Part shown: positions 17,587 to 27,430 of the stretch, one piece after another
Numbering within the stretch: position 1 is the first letter of the stretch
Layout of the letters: the number at the start of each line of letters is the position of its first letter
DNA from: Photobacterium jeanii
Lineage (GTDB): Bacteria > Pseudomonadota > Gammaproteobacteria > Enterobacterales > Vibrionaceae
Reading direction: 5' to 3'
Assembly: GCF_001650345.1 (NCBI RefSeq)
Contig: NZ_LVHF01000033.1
Coordinates: 310,001 to 374,000, forward strand
DNA: 64,000 nucleotides
Made by a program: the position numbers and the translations under genes
Notes under the pieces: model-generated
What the model was told of the DNA's origin: nothing
The model's input: the letters and a program-made list of their open reading frames with translations, nothing else
Database searches by the model: none

Positions 17587-20500
17587 TGGCATTTTTAAAG
17601 CGTGTATTCGGTGCCTTGATTGCGTTCTTCCGCAAGAAATGGGTGATCACTTTATTAGGTCTTATCGCACTGTCGTTGTTGATTTGGTTTGGCGGTCCAT
17701 TGGTTGCAATTGCAGGCTCTGAACCATTAAGTAGCCCTGTATCACGATTGGTTGTGCTGCTTGTTTTCGCCATGTTGTGGGGTTTCTACAACATTGTTCA
17801 CCAAGCGAAAAGCAAGAAACAAAATGAACAAACAGTAAAGACTCTACTTGATGGTGACGACAGTCAGCCAGCGGATGAAGCCTCGCAGCAAGAAATCGAG
17901 ACACTACGAAGCCGTATTATTCAGGCACTCGATGTGCTGAATGAGACCAAAGGTAAGCGTGGTCGTGGTATTTATCAGTTGCCTTGGTACATCATGATCG
18001 GTCCGCCGGGAACAGGTAAAACGACAGCTTTGCAAAATTCGGGGCTGGAGTTTCCACTGCAAGAAAGCTTAGGTAATGACCCACTAGCCGGCATTGGTGG
18101 TACACGCTACTGTGATTGGTGGTTCACCAACAAAGCCGTTCTGATTGATACCGCAGGTCGATACACAACCCAAGACAGTAATTCAGAACAAGATTCACGC
18201 GCATGGCTTGGTTTCTTGGGCTTGCTGAAAAAGCACCGCACCCGTCGCCCGATCAATGGCGCCATCATTACGGTGAGCTTAGCGAACCTGCTAACTCAAA
18301 CGCGTACTGAACGTAATCTTCATGCTCGTGCCATTAAGCAGCGGATCCTTGAGTTGAAAAACCAACTTGGGATGCAGTTTCCTGTGTATGTCATTCTGAC
18401 CAAAGCGGACTTGATCGCTGGCTTTAATGAGTTCTTTTCCGATTTGGATCAAGAAGAGCGCGATCAGATCTGGGGGATCACTTTCCCTGAATCGACACCG
18501 CAATCCGATAAAGGCGTAGTGAGCTTATTTAATAAAGAGTTTCACCATTTGTTGACGGGCTTGCTGGAGAAAATGAATTATCGCTTGAGTCGTGAACGCG
18601 ATATCGACAAGCGCACATTGATCTACGAATTTCCGAAACAGTTACGCCTTTTACAAGCGGCGGCTGATGATTTCTTAAAAGAAATTTTTGCTGCCAATGC
18701 GTTTGAAGAGCCGCCTATGCTTCGCGGGGTATTTGTAGCCAGTGCCACCCAAGAAGGGGTACCGATTGATCGGGTAATGAAAGAAACCTCGGGCGGATTA
18801 GGCTTAAGCCAAGTACCACTGCGTCAGGCTGGCGGAGAAGCAAAAGGCTTCTTCATTAAACGCTTATTTGAAGATGTGATCATCAAAGAGCAGTTCCTTG
18901 GCACTGTAAACCGTGTACATCAAAAGCAAAATCGCTGGTTGCATCGTGGTGTAGTTGGTACGAGTTGCGCTGCGATTCTGATCATGGGAGCGATTTGGGG
19001 CAAGAGCTACCAGTGGAACACCTATCTGGTTGATGAGTCGATGAATGCCATTGATCAATACCACGGGGTTGTGGGTGAGCAGCTAACAGTTGAATCGGAT
19101 GTAGTGAGCTTGGTTGAAGGGCTTAATGTCCTGCAAGCGTTACCTGCTGGATTTAGCAAGAATATGCTAGATGACGACAGTATTAAGCACTTTGGTTTAT
19201 ATCAAGGTGAAAAGCTGGGGCAGCCAGCGGTATCTGCTTACTACCAAGCACTGCAAGGGATCTTTGCTCAGTTTTTGACGACGGGCTTAGAAAAAGAAAT
19301 GCGTCAGAACGAAGAGTATCGTGAGTATTTATACGAAACATTGAAAACGTATCTGATGCTGTTTATGCCTCAACATTATGAAGCCACACAAGTGATAAGT
19401 TGGTTGGAGTCTTACTTTGAGCGCGAATACCCGGGTGAAATTAATGAAACCTTACGTGCGGCATTACTGGTTCATAGTAAGAACTTGCAAAAAGCGGGCG
19501 TGCTCAATGTTGCGATGAATGAAGATGCTGTTAAAGCGGCCCGTAAAGTCTTGACGGCTATGCCGTTATCGGAGCGTGCTTACCAGCGTTTGAAGTTGGA
19601 GTTTGTCGAAAGCCATGTGCCATCTTTCCGTTTGACTGATGTTTTAGGTTCGCAAAGCTTAGCCATCTTTGAGCGTAAAAGTGGTAAGCCGCTAAGTATG
19701 GGGATCCCAGGTTTTTATACCTATAACGGCTTCCATGGTGTGTTCCAGCTCGAAAGTAGTCGCATGGTTAAGCGTTTGATGGAAGACAGTTGGGTTTATG
19801 GCGATGAGCTGAAACTCAATGAAAGCAGCGCCGATCATGTGGTGAAAGATGTGCGCTTTAAGTATTACCGCGATTACATCTACGAGTGGACTCAGTTGCT
19901 AAATGATCTGCAGTTGAAAAAGTATCAAACAGCGGATCAGGGTTTGAGCCAAGCTAAAATTTTGGCTGGACCTGAACGTCCTGTTGAATCACTGATTTTA
20001 GCGGCGCAGAAGGAACTTCGGTTAACCCATATCCAAATAAGCGAAGAAGCGAAGGCTGCTGGAGAAGTTGCAGCAAAAGCTGCAGGTGTTGCTTTTTACG
20101 ATCAAAAACAGCGGCTTAATCGTTACTTACCGTCTGACATTGGGAAAAAACAAATTACTCTGCCTGGTAAAGAAGTGGAAGATGCATTTGGTGAACTATT
20201 GAGTGTGTCAGAAAACCAGCTTGAAGCCGTTCATGCCTCTTTTGTACAGCTTAACAATTACTTAGCGGAAATGACGAGTTCAGGTAATAACGAGCGTATT
20301 GCGTATAAGAGTTTGTTAGGGGAAACCAACAATAAAACCATTGGTGCTGCGATTAAAACGGCGCGGGCAAATTTACCTTATCCATTCTCTAACTGGCTGG
20401 GCAAGATCTCTACGCAGACGTCCAAGTTAGCGAAAAAAGGCTCACAGTTACATGTTAATGACTTATGGAAGTCAACGGTGTTGAAGGAGTATCAAACTCT

Positions 20501-21131
20501 CATTAAAGGTAAATACCCGTTTGATCCTAAGTCGTCACGTGAATTGCCACTTAGGGATTTTGAGCGCTTCTTTGGCTATGGCGGCACCTTAGATGGTTTC
20601 TTCAATAAATATTTAGAACCTTTTGTTGATAAGTCGAAGAACAAATGGCGCTTTGAAAAATCGATTGGTTTGAAAGAGGAAAGCCTCCAAGTCTTTGTTC
20701 AAGCAGAGGCGATTCGTAAAGCCTTCTTTGAGGCGGGAACGCAGAATGCGAAATTAAAATTTGGTATTAAGCCGCTCTCTCTCGATCAGCATATTAAGCG
20801 TTTTAAATTTGAAGTAGGTCGTCAGTCACTATCGTATCAACACGAGCCACCACGAGCGAAGACTTTGTACTGGCCAGATGGTGGACAGACCCGCGTTGTC
20901 TTCACTCCTGCGGATGCAGGTCATGTGGTGACCGAGTCGTATGGTGGAACCTGGGGGTTGTTCCGCTTACTAGATAAATCACTAAAAGCGCGCCCACAGT
21001 CACGAAAAGACAATATGTTGGTCATTGAGCTGAAAGGAAATAAAGCGCAGTTAGAGTTAATACCAAATAGCGCGATTAACCCATTTTGGTCTCGAGATAT
21101 GGAGCGCTTTTCATGCCCGACAACATTATAA
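17586..21131 (+). CDS. tssM: T6SS membrane-complex protein TssM (IcmF)
   Basis: A 1181-residue IcmF/VasK protein. Two N-terminal transmembrane helices (about 18-45 and 52-72) precede a cytoplasmic NTPase-like domain with Walker A GPPGTGKTT (about residue 139) and DTAGRYTTQDS. A third helix near residue 460 leads to the large periplasmic part that binds TssJ. Length and topology are normal. It overlaps the downstream tagF by 19 bases. Confidence 0.95.
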   Translation: MAFLKRVFGALIAFFRKKWVITLLGLIALSLLIWFGGPLVAIAGSEPLSSPVSRLVVLLVFAMLWGFYNIVHQAKSKKQNEQTVKTLLDGDDSQPADEASQQEIETLRSRIIQALDVLNETKGKRGRGIYQLPWYIMIGPPGTGKTTALQNSGLEFPLQESLGNDPLAGIGGTRYCDWWFTNKAVLIDTAGRYTTQDSNSEQDSRAWLGFLGLLKKHRTRRPINGAIITVSLANLLTQTRTERNLHARAIKQRILELKNQLGMQFPVYVILTKADLIAGFNEFFSDLDQEERDQIWGITFPESTPQSDKGVVSLFNKEFHHLLTGLLEKMNYRLSRERDIDKRTLIYEFPKQLRLLQAAADDFLKEIFAANAFEEPPMLRGVFVASATQEGVPIDRVMKETSGGLGLSQVPLRQAGGEAKGFFIKRLFEDVIIKEQFLGTVNRVHQKQNRWLHRGVVGTSCAAILIMGAIWGKSYQWNTYLVDESMNAIDQYHGVVGEQLTVESDVVSLVEGLNVLQALPAGFSKNMLDDDSIKHFGLYQGEKLGQPAVSAYYQALQGIFAQFLTTGLEKEMRQNEEYREYLYETLKTYLMLFMPQHYEATQVISWLESYFEREYPGEINETLRAALLVHSKNLQKAGVLNVAMNEDAVKAARKVLTAMPLSERAYQRLKLEFVESHVPSFRLTDVLGSQSLAIFERKSGKPLSMGIPGFYTYNGFHGVFQLESSRMVKRLMEDSWVYGDELKLNESSADHVVKDVRFKYYRDYIYEWTQLLNDLQLKKYQTADQGLSQAKILAGPERPVESLILAAQKELRLTHIQISEEAKAAGEVAAKAAGVAFYDQKQRLNRYLPSDIGKKQITLPGKEVEDAFGELLSVSENQLEAVHASFVQLNNYLAEMTSSGNNERIAYKSLLGETNNKTIGAAIKTARANLPYPFSNWLGKISTQTSKLAKKGSQLHVNDLWKSTVLKEYQTLIKGKYPFDPKSSRELPLRDFERFFGYGGTLDGFFNKYLEPFVDKSKNKWRFEKSIGLKEESLQVFVQAEAIRKAFFEAGTQNAKLKFGIKPLSLDQHIKRFKFEVGRQSLSYQHEPPRAKTLYWPDGGQTRVVFTPADAGHVVTESYGGTWGLFRLLDKSLKARPQSRKDNMLVIELKGNKAQLELIPNSAINPFWSRDMERFSCPTTL

Positions 21132-21799
21132 CGCCAGGCTTTGGCTACTTTGGCAAAGTGCCACAACGTGGTGATTTCATTCAAGACAAGCTGTCGGCGA
21201 ACTTCATTTCTTCATGGAGTGAGTGGCTTCAAGCTTCGGTGGCGGTGAGTCGTGAGCAGTTGGAAGAAGCTTGGCAAGAGTATTACATGACTGGACCTAT
21301 ATGGCACTTCGGTTTTTCGGCCGGTGTTTGCGGTGAAAAAGCACTGATTGGCAGTCTAATGCCTAGTGTCGACAGTGTGGGTCGCCAGTTCTTTTTTTCG
21401 CAAGCGACCGTTATCGATCAACCACCTCTGGATTATTGGTTAGACCGCGAGTGGAGCGTGCAATCAGAAGAGCATATTTTGCAGGTACTTGATGATGAAG
21501 TGGATTTGGGAGAGTGGGTCGAGAAAACCAAACAGGCGTGTTGGCACCATGAAGTCAAACCACCAGCTTCACCGATTTCTGTACTGAGTCAAAGTAGTGA
21601 GCACTGTATTTTAAGTGAGCCCGTTGATGCCAATTTGTTACTCCATCATGCGTACCAGCAGCAATATGGGCGCTATTGCCTGTGGTGGACAAGCGGTTCT
21701 GAATACGTTCCTGAATGTAGCGTTATTTCAAATGGATTACCTTTAGTGAGCCAATTTTCGGCTTTTCTTGATGGGCGTTGGGAGCAATGGGGTTGGTAA
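21113..21799 (+). CDS. tagF: T6SS accessory protein TagF
   Basis: A 228-residue TagF/ImpM/SciT protein. The start ATG at 21113 has GGAGCG six bases upstream and begins MPDNIITPGFGYFGKVPQRG, matching the family hallmark GYFGKxPxRGDF. A frame extension to 21086 is inside tssM without a ribosome site. In Pseudomonas and Agrobacterium, TagF is a post-translational repressor that acts on Fha and TssL. Its placement between tssM and pppA supports involvement in the same control layer. Confidence 0.92.
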   Translation: MPDNIITPGFGYFGKVPQRGDFIQDKLSANFISSWSEWLQASVAVSREQLEEAWQEYYMTGPIWHFGFSAGVCGEKALIGSLMPSVDSVGRQFFFSQATVIDQPPLDYWLDREWSVQSEEHILQVLDDEVDLGEWVEKTKQACWHHEVKPPASPISVLSQSSEHCILSEPVDANLLLHHAYQQQYGRYCLWWTSGSEYVPECSVISNGLPLVSQFSAFLDGRWEQWGW

Positions 21800-22623
21800 T
21801 GCTACACCAAAAATGGAATTACTTTTCATTTACACAATCGCATCCGGGTAAGGTTCGCACATATAACGAAGATGCTTGCCTTGCGATGCAAAAAGAGGGG
21901 GTTTGGGTTGTCGCTGACGGTATGGGAGGTCATGCCGCCGGTGATATTGCAAGCCGAATGCTGGTTGATATTGTCGAGCAAAATGTAGCCGCTATTGGTG
22001 CCGAGTTATTAACACTTAATGACTTATTTGTTGCATTAACAGAGGCGAATCATCAAATTCATCATTACGGCTTTCATGATTTAGCAAAATCCACCATGGG
22101 GACGACAGCCGTACTTCTTTATATCAAAGACGAAGAATTTCACTGCTTATGGGTGGGGGATAGCCGGATGTATTTGTATCGAGACGGGCAATTAATTCAG
22201 CAGTCAAAAGATCATAGTCAAGTGATGGAGATGGTTGATAAAGGCTTGTTGGATGAAGCGGAAGCGGAGACACACCCGCTTGCTAATGTGATCACTCGTG
22301 CCGTTGGTGTCGATGAGGTGGTAAGTATTGATCATATTTCAGGTTCGTTGCAGGCCGGCGATCAGTTTCTGTTGTGTTCCGATGGATTAACCAAAGAGCT
22401 GTCAGTTAGGGAAATTGCAGCCTGCTTTCAGGCGCAAAGCGTGAATGATGTTGGCCAGGCTTTAATGCACTCTGCACTGGTTCATGGCGCTTCCGATAAT
22501 GTGACTTGTGCTGTGGTGAAGGCTGTTGCGCCTAATCATGATGCGGTGCAAGTATCGGCAAATTATGCCGATGCCACAGTTCCTTTGTTTAGTCAGCCAA
22601 GAATACGAACACGAGGTGAATAA
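21799..22623 (+). CDS. pppA: PP2C-family Ser/Thr phosphatase PppA
   Basis: A 274-residue PPM/PP2C phosphatase. The metal-binding motifs VVADGMGGHAAGD, GTTAVLL, WVGDSRMYLYRDG and SDGLTKELS are all present, so it should be active. It begins at the ATG at 21799, which shares one base with the tagF stop; a frame extension to 21778 lies within tagF. It opposes the PpkA-like kinase by dephosphorylating the FHA protein or other targets. Confidence 0.94.
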   Translation: MLHQKWNYFSFTQSHPGKVRTYNEDACLAMQKEGVWVVADGMGGHAAGDIASRMLVDIVEQNVAAIGAELLTLNDLFVALTEANHQIHHYGFHDLAKSTMGTTAVLLYIKDEEFHCLWVGDSRMYLYRDGQLIQQSKDHSQVMEMVDKGLLDEAEAETHPLANVITRAVGVDEVVSIDHISGSLQAGDQFLLCSDGLTKELSVREIAACFQAQSVNDVGQALMHSALVHGASDNVTCAVVKAVAPNHDAVQVSANYADATVPLFSQPRIRTRGE

Positions 22624-23756
22624 TGGCTATTTTGCCTTTTGAAGAAAGCGCTCAAGTTGATATCGATAGCTTAGTTTCGCCTATTGACGCGGAACAACCT
22701 TGTGGTCAAGACCCTCGAATGGATGCATCACCAACGTCGGTTTATTACCAGCTTAAAAATGTACGTAACAACGCTAGAACAGCTGAACGTAGTGCTTTGA
22801 TTGATGGTGAACCGTTATTGAGTTTTGCTAACCAATGGCGACCTTTAGTTGAGCGTGTTCCAAATATTCTTTTAGAAGAAGCCAAAGATTTGGAATACAC
22901 AGCATGGTACATCGAAGCGCTAACACGAAATTATGGTTTTGCGGGCCTGTGCCATGGTTTCACGATAGCCAAAATATTGATTGAGGAGTTTTGGGACACC
23001 TTATATCCGATGCCTGATGAAGATGGTATCGAAACGCGAGTTGCGCCATTAGTTGGTTTAAATGGTGTAGAAGGTGAGGGCACTTTGTTGATGCCTATTG
23101 CGTGTATTCCTCTAACTGAATTTGATGGAGAGCAAGCTTACGCACTGTGGGAGTATGAACAAGCATGTGAAGTTGAGCGCTTTGATGAGGAAAAAAAACG
23201 TTATCGCTTAGATCAAGGAGCTATTGAATTAAAGAGAGTTGAAGCCGCTGTTGAGATGTCTTCATCGAAGTTCTTTATTGAGTTAGTTACTGATATAGAG
23301 AAAACAATTCAGGCATATGATGCTTTAGTTCAAGTCATGGATCAGGCGACTGGATTGTCATTATCGACATCACATATATCAAAACGCTTACATGATGCGT
23401 TAACAGCCGTGAAATATTTAGCTGGCGATAAACTCGAAGTAGAAAATGATATTGCATCTGAGTTCTTGGATATTAGCCCTAATATGCCAGTCAATGATGC
23501 TGGAAATCAAACCGCTAATATTGCACAGCAGCAATTAAATTCCCGTCAGGATGCAATTGCTGAATTAAAGAGAATTTCGACTTTTTTTAGAAAAACAGAG
23601 CCTCATTCACCGATGTCATATGCCATCGATCAAGTTGTGAGATGGAGTGATTTAGCGTTACCAGACTTACTTGCAGAGCTAATAGATGATGGTTCTGCTC
23701 GTGAGGGGTATTTTAAGTTGGTAGGTATTTCGTCTGATAACGACGCCACGTCATAA
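22623..23756 (+). CDS. tssA: T6SS cap/priming protein TssA
   Basis: A 377-residue TssA (ImpA/VasJ). The N-terminal ImpA_N domain starts with LVSPIDAEQPCGQDPR, the family signature, followed by LLEEAKDLEYTAWYIEALTR and a Trp/Pro-rich WDTLYPMPDEDGIETR segment. The C-terminal domain ends with the ImpA-typical SPMSYAIDQVVRWSDLALPD and is of the shorter class. TssA starts sheath-tube assembly at the baseplate. One-base overlap with pppA; ribosome site GAGGTGA. Confidence 0.93.
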   Translation: MAILPFEESAQVDIDSLVSPIDAEQPCGQDPRMDASPTSVYYQLKNVRNNARTAERSALIDGEPLLSFANQWRPLVERVPNILLEEAKDLEYTAWYIEALTRNYGFAGLCHGFTIAKILIEEFWDTLYPMPDEDGIETRVAPLVGLNGVEGEGTLLMPIACIPLTEFDGEQAYALWEYEQACEVERFDEEKKRYRLDQGAIELKRVEAAVEMSSSKFFIELVTDIEKTIQAYDALVQVMDQATGLSLSTSHISKRLHDALTAVKYLAGDKLEVENDIASEFLDISPNMPVNDAGNQTANIAQQQLNSRQDAIAELKRISTFFRKTEPHSPMSYAIDQVVRWSDLALPDLLAELIDDGSAREGYFKLVGISSDNDATS

Positions 23757-23790
23757 ATTAAGACTACAGCTATAGAGAAGGGAGAGAAAT

Positions 23791-24324
23791 ATGGAAAGTA
23801 TCCACGGGAAGCTGTCTCGGGTACGAAAACCACGTGTTCACATTACTTATGATGTGGAAACAGAAGGACTAACAGTGAAGAAAGAGTTAGCTTTTGTTGT
23901 GGGTGTAATGGGGGATTTTGTTGGTCATAACACGGATGAACAAAAACCATTAAAAGATCGACGTTTCGTACAGATTGATCGCGATAACTTTGATGATGTG
24001 ATGAAGCGCATGAGCCCTACGTTGAACTTTAAAGTAGACAACACTTTGGCTAATGATGGTACCGAATTGAGTGTAAACCTTACTTTCAATTCAATGAATG
24101 ATTTCGAGCCAACAGCAATTGTCAATCAGGTAGAACCATTGAAGAAGTTGTTAGAAACACGCAATAAATTACGTGATCTAATGACAAAAGTGGATCGCTC
24201 GGAAGATCTTGAAAATGTATTAGAAACGGTATTAAACAATACAGAAAACTTAAATAAGTTAGCTGGTGAATTAAAGTTGGGTGAAGATATTTCTGAAAAA
24301 CAACCAGAAGGAGAAGGTGCTTAA
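23791..24324 (+). CDS. tssB: T6SS contractile sheath small subunit TssB
   Basis: A 177-residue VipA/TssB protein. It has the conserved start [34 protein letters not shown], and the region [20 protein letters not shown]. It pairs with TssC to build the contractile sheath. GGAGAG precedes the ATG. It shares one base with the tssC start. Confidence 0.96.
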   Translation: MESIHGKLSRVRKPRVHITYDVETEGLTVKKELAFVVGVMGDFVGHNTDEQKPLKDRRFVQIDRDNFDDVMKRMSPTLNFKVDNTLANDGTELSVNLTFNSMNDFEPTAIVNQVEPLKKLLETRNKLRDLMTKVDRSEDLENVLETVLNNTENLNKLAGELKLGEDISEKQPEGEGA

Positions 24325-25814
24325 TGAATATGCAGACGCAAGAAACACTGGATCCAACAGTTGAAGCGCAAAGCACCTCTTTTCTTGAGCAAGCAATTGT
24401 TGCCACAAAGCAAACTGAAAATTCTCGTGCCGAAGAATTACTTCGGACTTTAACGGAAGAAGCGCTAAAAGGTACTGTTACTTGGAATAAAAACTTAACA
24501 GTAACGTTTAATGAGGCGATTGAATCGATCGATAATGCAATTTCGAAACAACTAGCGGAGATAATGCATCAAGATGAATTTCAAAAATTAGAAGGAAGCT
24601 GGAGAGGCCTCCATTATTTAGCACAAAATTCAGATACTGGTCAGACACTAAAAATTCGAGTCCTCAGTGTAAGTAAAAAAGAATTACATAAAGATTTGAG
24701 TAAAGCAGTAGAGTTTGATCAGAGCCAAATCTTTAAGAAAGTCTATGAAGCGGAATTTGGCACTCCAGGTGGTGAACCTTATGGGGCATTAGTTGGCGAC
24801 TTTGAGTTTACCAACCACCCTGAAGATATCGAGATGCTGAGCTTGATGTCTAATGTCGCCGCTGCAGGTTTCTCACCGTTCTTAACAGCAGCATCACCAG
24901 GGTTATTTGGCTTTAATGAGTGGGAAGAGTTAACTAAACCTCGTGATTTGGAAAAAGTTTTTGAATCCCTTGAATATACTCAATGGCGTTCTTTCCGTGA
25001 AAGTCCTGACTCACGCTTTGTTACCTTAGCTATGCCACGTGTGCTTTCGCGTCTTCCTTACGGTAAAGAAACATTACCTGTAGAGGAGTTCCGTTATGAA
25101 GAATTTAACCTTGATCCTGTAAGTGGTTTAGCAATTAATGCTAAGCATGATGATTATTCATGGATGAATGCTGCTTATGTATTAGGTGCAAAAATGACAG
25201 ATGCATTCTCGAAATCAGGTTTTTGTACCGCTATTCGAGGAGCTGAAGGTGGAGGATTAGTTGATAATCTACCAGCTCATATGTTTATGAGTGATGAGGG
25301 CGATCCTGATTTAAAATGTCCGACCGAAATAGGTATTACTGATCGTCGTGAGGCTGAATTAGGCAAATTAGGATTCTTACCTTTATGTCATTATAAAAAT
25401 ACTAACTATGCAGTATTTTTTGGCGGGCAAACCTGTCAAAAACCTGTTAAATATGACACGCCAGAAGCCGCCGCAAATGCTGAAATATCTGCACGCTTAC
25501 CTTATATCATGGCAACTTCTCGTTTTGCTCATTATTTGAAAGTGATGGCACGCGATAAGATTGGTAGTTTCATGGAAACTAATGATGTAGAGCGTTGGTT
25601 AAATCGCTGGATTAACGCTTATGTTAATACAACGGAAGGGGCTGACCAAGAAAGCCGCGCAAAGTACCCTCTTGCAGAAGCGGCAGTTAAAGTGCAAGAA
25701 ATTCCTGGGCAGCCTGGTGCTTATCACGCTGTTGCTTGGCTTCGTCCATGGTTACAGATGGAAGAGTTAACAACGTCGATGCGACTTGTAGCAAAAATTC
25801 CAGAAATTGGATAA
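24324..25814 (+). CDS. tssC: T6SS contractile sheath large subunit TssC
   Basis: A 496-residue VipB/TssC protein. Conserved features include [47 protein letters not shown] and the C-terminal [23 protein letters not shown]. It polymerises with TssB. A perfect hairpin lies just after the stop codon, before the second TssC-like gene. Confidence 0.97.
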   Translation: MNMQTQETLDPTVEAQSTSFLEQAIVATKQTENSRAEELLRTLTEEALKGTVTWNKNLTVTFNEAIESIDNAISKQLAEIMHQDEFQKLEGSWRGLHYLAQNSDTGQTLKIRVLSVSKKELHKDLSKAVEFDQSQIFKKVYEAEFGTPGGEPYGALVGDFEFTNHPEDIEMLSLMSNVAAAGFSPFLTAASPGLFGFNEWEELTKPRDLEKVFESLEYTQWRSFRESPDSRFVTLAMPRVLSRLPYGKETLPVEEFRYEEFNLDPVSGLAINAKHDDYSWMNAAYVLGAKMTDAFSKSGFCTAIRGAEGGGLVDNLPAHMFMSDEGDPDLKCPTEIGITDRREAELGKLGFLPLCHYKNTNYAVFFGGQTCQKPVKYDTPEAAANAEISARLPYIMATSRFAHYLKVMARDKIGSFMETNDVERWLNRWINAYVNTTEGADQESRAKYPLAEAAVKVQEIPGQPGAYHAVAWLRPWLQMEELTTSMRLVAKIPEIG

Positions 25815-25829
25815 CTCTCCCAAAAAATT

Positions 25830-25854
25830 AACTGGCCTAGCTAATAGGCCAGTT
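25830..25854 (+). terminator. Intercistronic hairpin after tssC
   Basis: AACTGGCCTA (25830-25839) and TAGGCCAGTT (25845-25854) form a perfect 10-bp stem with a 5-base loop. Only TTTA follows, so it is a weak attenuator or an mRNA-stabilising 3' end that would keep tssB-tssC expression above that of the downstream genes. Confidence 0.6.
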
Positions 25855-25876
25855 TAGTCAAAAAGGAATATACGAG

Positions 25877-27427
25877 TTGCGATCTACATTATCTTTTGTA
25901 TCTGAAAAATCATTGACACCGTATGAAATAGATAATCATGAAATATATGGTAAGTATGCTGAAAGTCAGTTGATCGATGCTTTTTTAGATATTCAAGATG
26001 ACGGGGTGGCTTTAAAAGTATGGCTCGATATTCATAATGAGGCTTTGCGAAAAAGTGCTTCTGGTCATATTGATAAAAAGCATATAATGAGTTTGCTTGG
26101 TTTTGCTATCACGGCTATTGACAATAAAATGAATAATCAGCTGAATTCGATTATTCATAGTGAGAAGTTTAAAAAACTAGAGGCTAGCTGGAGAGGTGTT
26201 AAATACTTAGTTGATGAGAAAGCAATATATGACAAAGATCAAGATTGCAAAGTTAAGCTTCTACACCTTTCTTGGAAAGAATTATCGAGAGACTGTACTA
26301 AAGCGATTGAATTTGACCAAAGTGACTTTTTTAGAATTATTTATAATAATGAATTTAATATGCCCGGTGGGGAGCCTTTCAATCTATTAATCGGTGATTA
26401 TAAAATAACGCATAAAATAGATAGATTAGATGGTATCAATGATATCGATGTTTTAAGGAAAGTCACTCAAGTTTCTGCCGCAGCTTTTGCTCCGTTTATA
26501 ACTTCAGCTGAACCGAGCTTTATGGGGGTTGATACTTTTTCTGAGCTAGCGTCAGTTAGAGATATTAATGAACAGTTCTCTCAGATGGACTATATCAACT
26601 GGAATAGCTTAAGAGAAATGGATGATTCTAAATTCTTAGGCATAACCTTACCCGATATATTAATGAGAGCACCTTATAAGCGAGATGGTTCAAGGCGTGA
26701 AAAGTTTTATTTTCATGAAGTACAGTGTGATTCAGAATCAGATTTTCTTTGGGGTAATGCAGCTTACGCATTTGGTGCCGTATGTGTTCGTGCTTTTTGC
26801 GAGTCAGGTTGGTTTTCACAAATTCGCGGAGTTCAACAAGGGCAGCTGAGAAAGGGAGTTGTTGTCCGGGTCCCATATAGTAGTTATTGTGTTACTCGTC
26901 GATTAAATAAGCATAAAATGTCGGTTAATTTACAAGTAGGTGATAAGCTTGAAAAGCAATTAGCTGATAGTGGGTTTATTCCAATATCAACAATCAGTAA
27001 TGAAAGTTTACTTACTTTTTACAGTAATGCTTCAGTTAATACACCGAAGAGAACAGGAAGTAGTTCTGATATTGTTAATGCGAGATTAGCATCGATGTTA
27101 CAATATATTTTGTGTGTATCAAGATTTGCTCATTATATAAAAGTTATATGCAGAGACAAAGTTGGTGGCTTTGAAACTGAAGCTCAATTAAATCAATTTT
27201 TACAAAGTTGGATTTTAAATTACACCTCAACATCAGATGATCTAACAGATGAGCTACTTGCGAAATACCCTTTGAATGAAGCTCAGGTTAGAGTAAAAGA
27301 AATTGCAGGAAAACCAGGGCATTTTTACTCTGTCATGCACTTGAGACCGCATTTTCAGTTAGACCAAATGGTATCTAATATACGTTTGATTACAGAATTA
27401 TCACCAATATTAAATCGTCATGGATAA
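25877..27427 (+). CDS. Second TssC-like sheath protein (ImpD/TssC40 type)
   Basis: A 516-residue paralogue of TssC. It keeps the TssC landmarks in order: LEASWRGVKYLV, KAIEFDQSDFFRIIYNNEFN, MPGGEPFNLLIGDYKI, and C-terminal MHLRPHFQLDQMVSNIRLI. It differs widely elsewhere, with an N-terminal extension (about 70 residues) and low-GC codon use. The start is taken as TTG at 25877, with AAGGA nine bases upstream; no ATG occurs before residue 74. A TssC paralogue between tssC and tagJ matches the rhizobial imp order (impC-impD-impE) and the Agrobacterium TssC41/TssC40 pair. It may occupy a special sheath position, such as the baseplate-proximal end; this is inference. Confidence 0.85.
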   Translation: MRSTLSFVSEKSLTPYEIDNHEIYGKYAESQLIDAFLDIQDDGVALKVWLDIHNEALRKSASGHIDKKHIMSLLGFAITAIDNKMNNQLNSIIHSEKFKKLEASWRGVKYLVDEKAIYDKDQDCKVKLLHLSWKELSRDCTKAIEFDQSDFFRIIYNNEFNMPGGEPFNLLIGDYKITHKIDRLDGINDIDVLRKVTQVSAAAFAPFITSAEPSFMGVDTFSELASVRDINEQFSQMDYINWNSLREMDDSKFLGITLPDILMRAPYKRDGSRREKFYFHEVQCDSESDFLWGNAAYAFGAVCVRAFCESGWFSQIRGVQQGQLRKGVVVRVPYSSYCVTRRLNKHKMSVNLQVGDKLEKQLADSGFIPISTISNESLLTFYSNASVNTPKRTGSSSDIVNARLASMLQYILCVSRFAHYIKVICRDKVGGFETEAQLNQFLQSWILNYTSTSDDLTDELLAKYPLNEAQVRVKEIAGKPGHFYSVMHLRPHFQLDQMVSNIRLITELSPILNRHG

Positions 27428-27430
27428 ATA

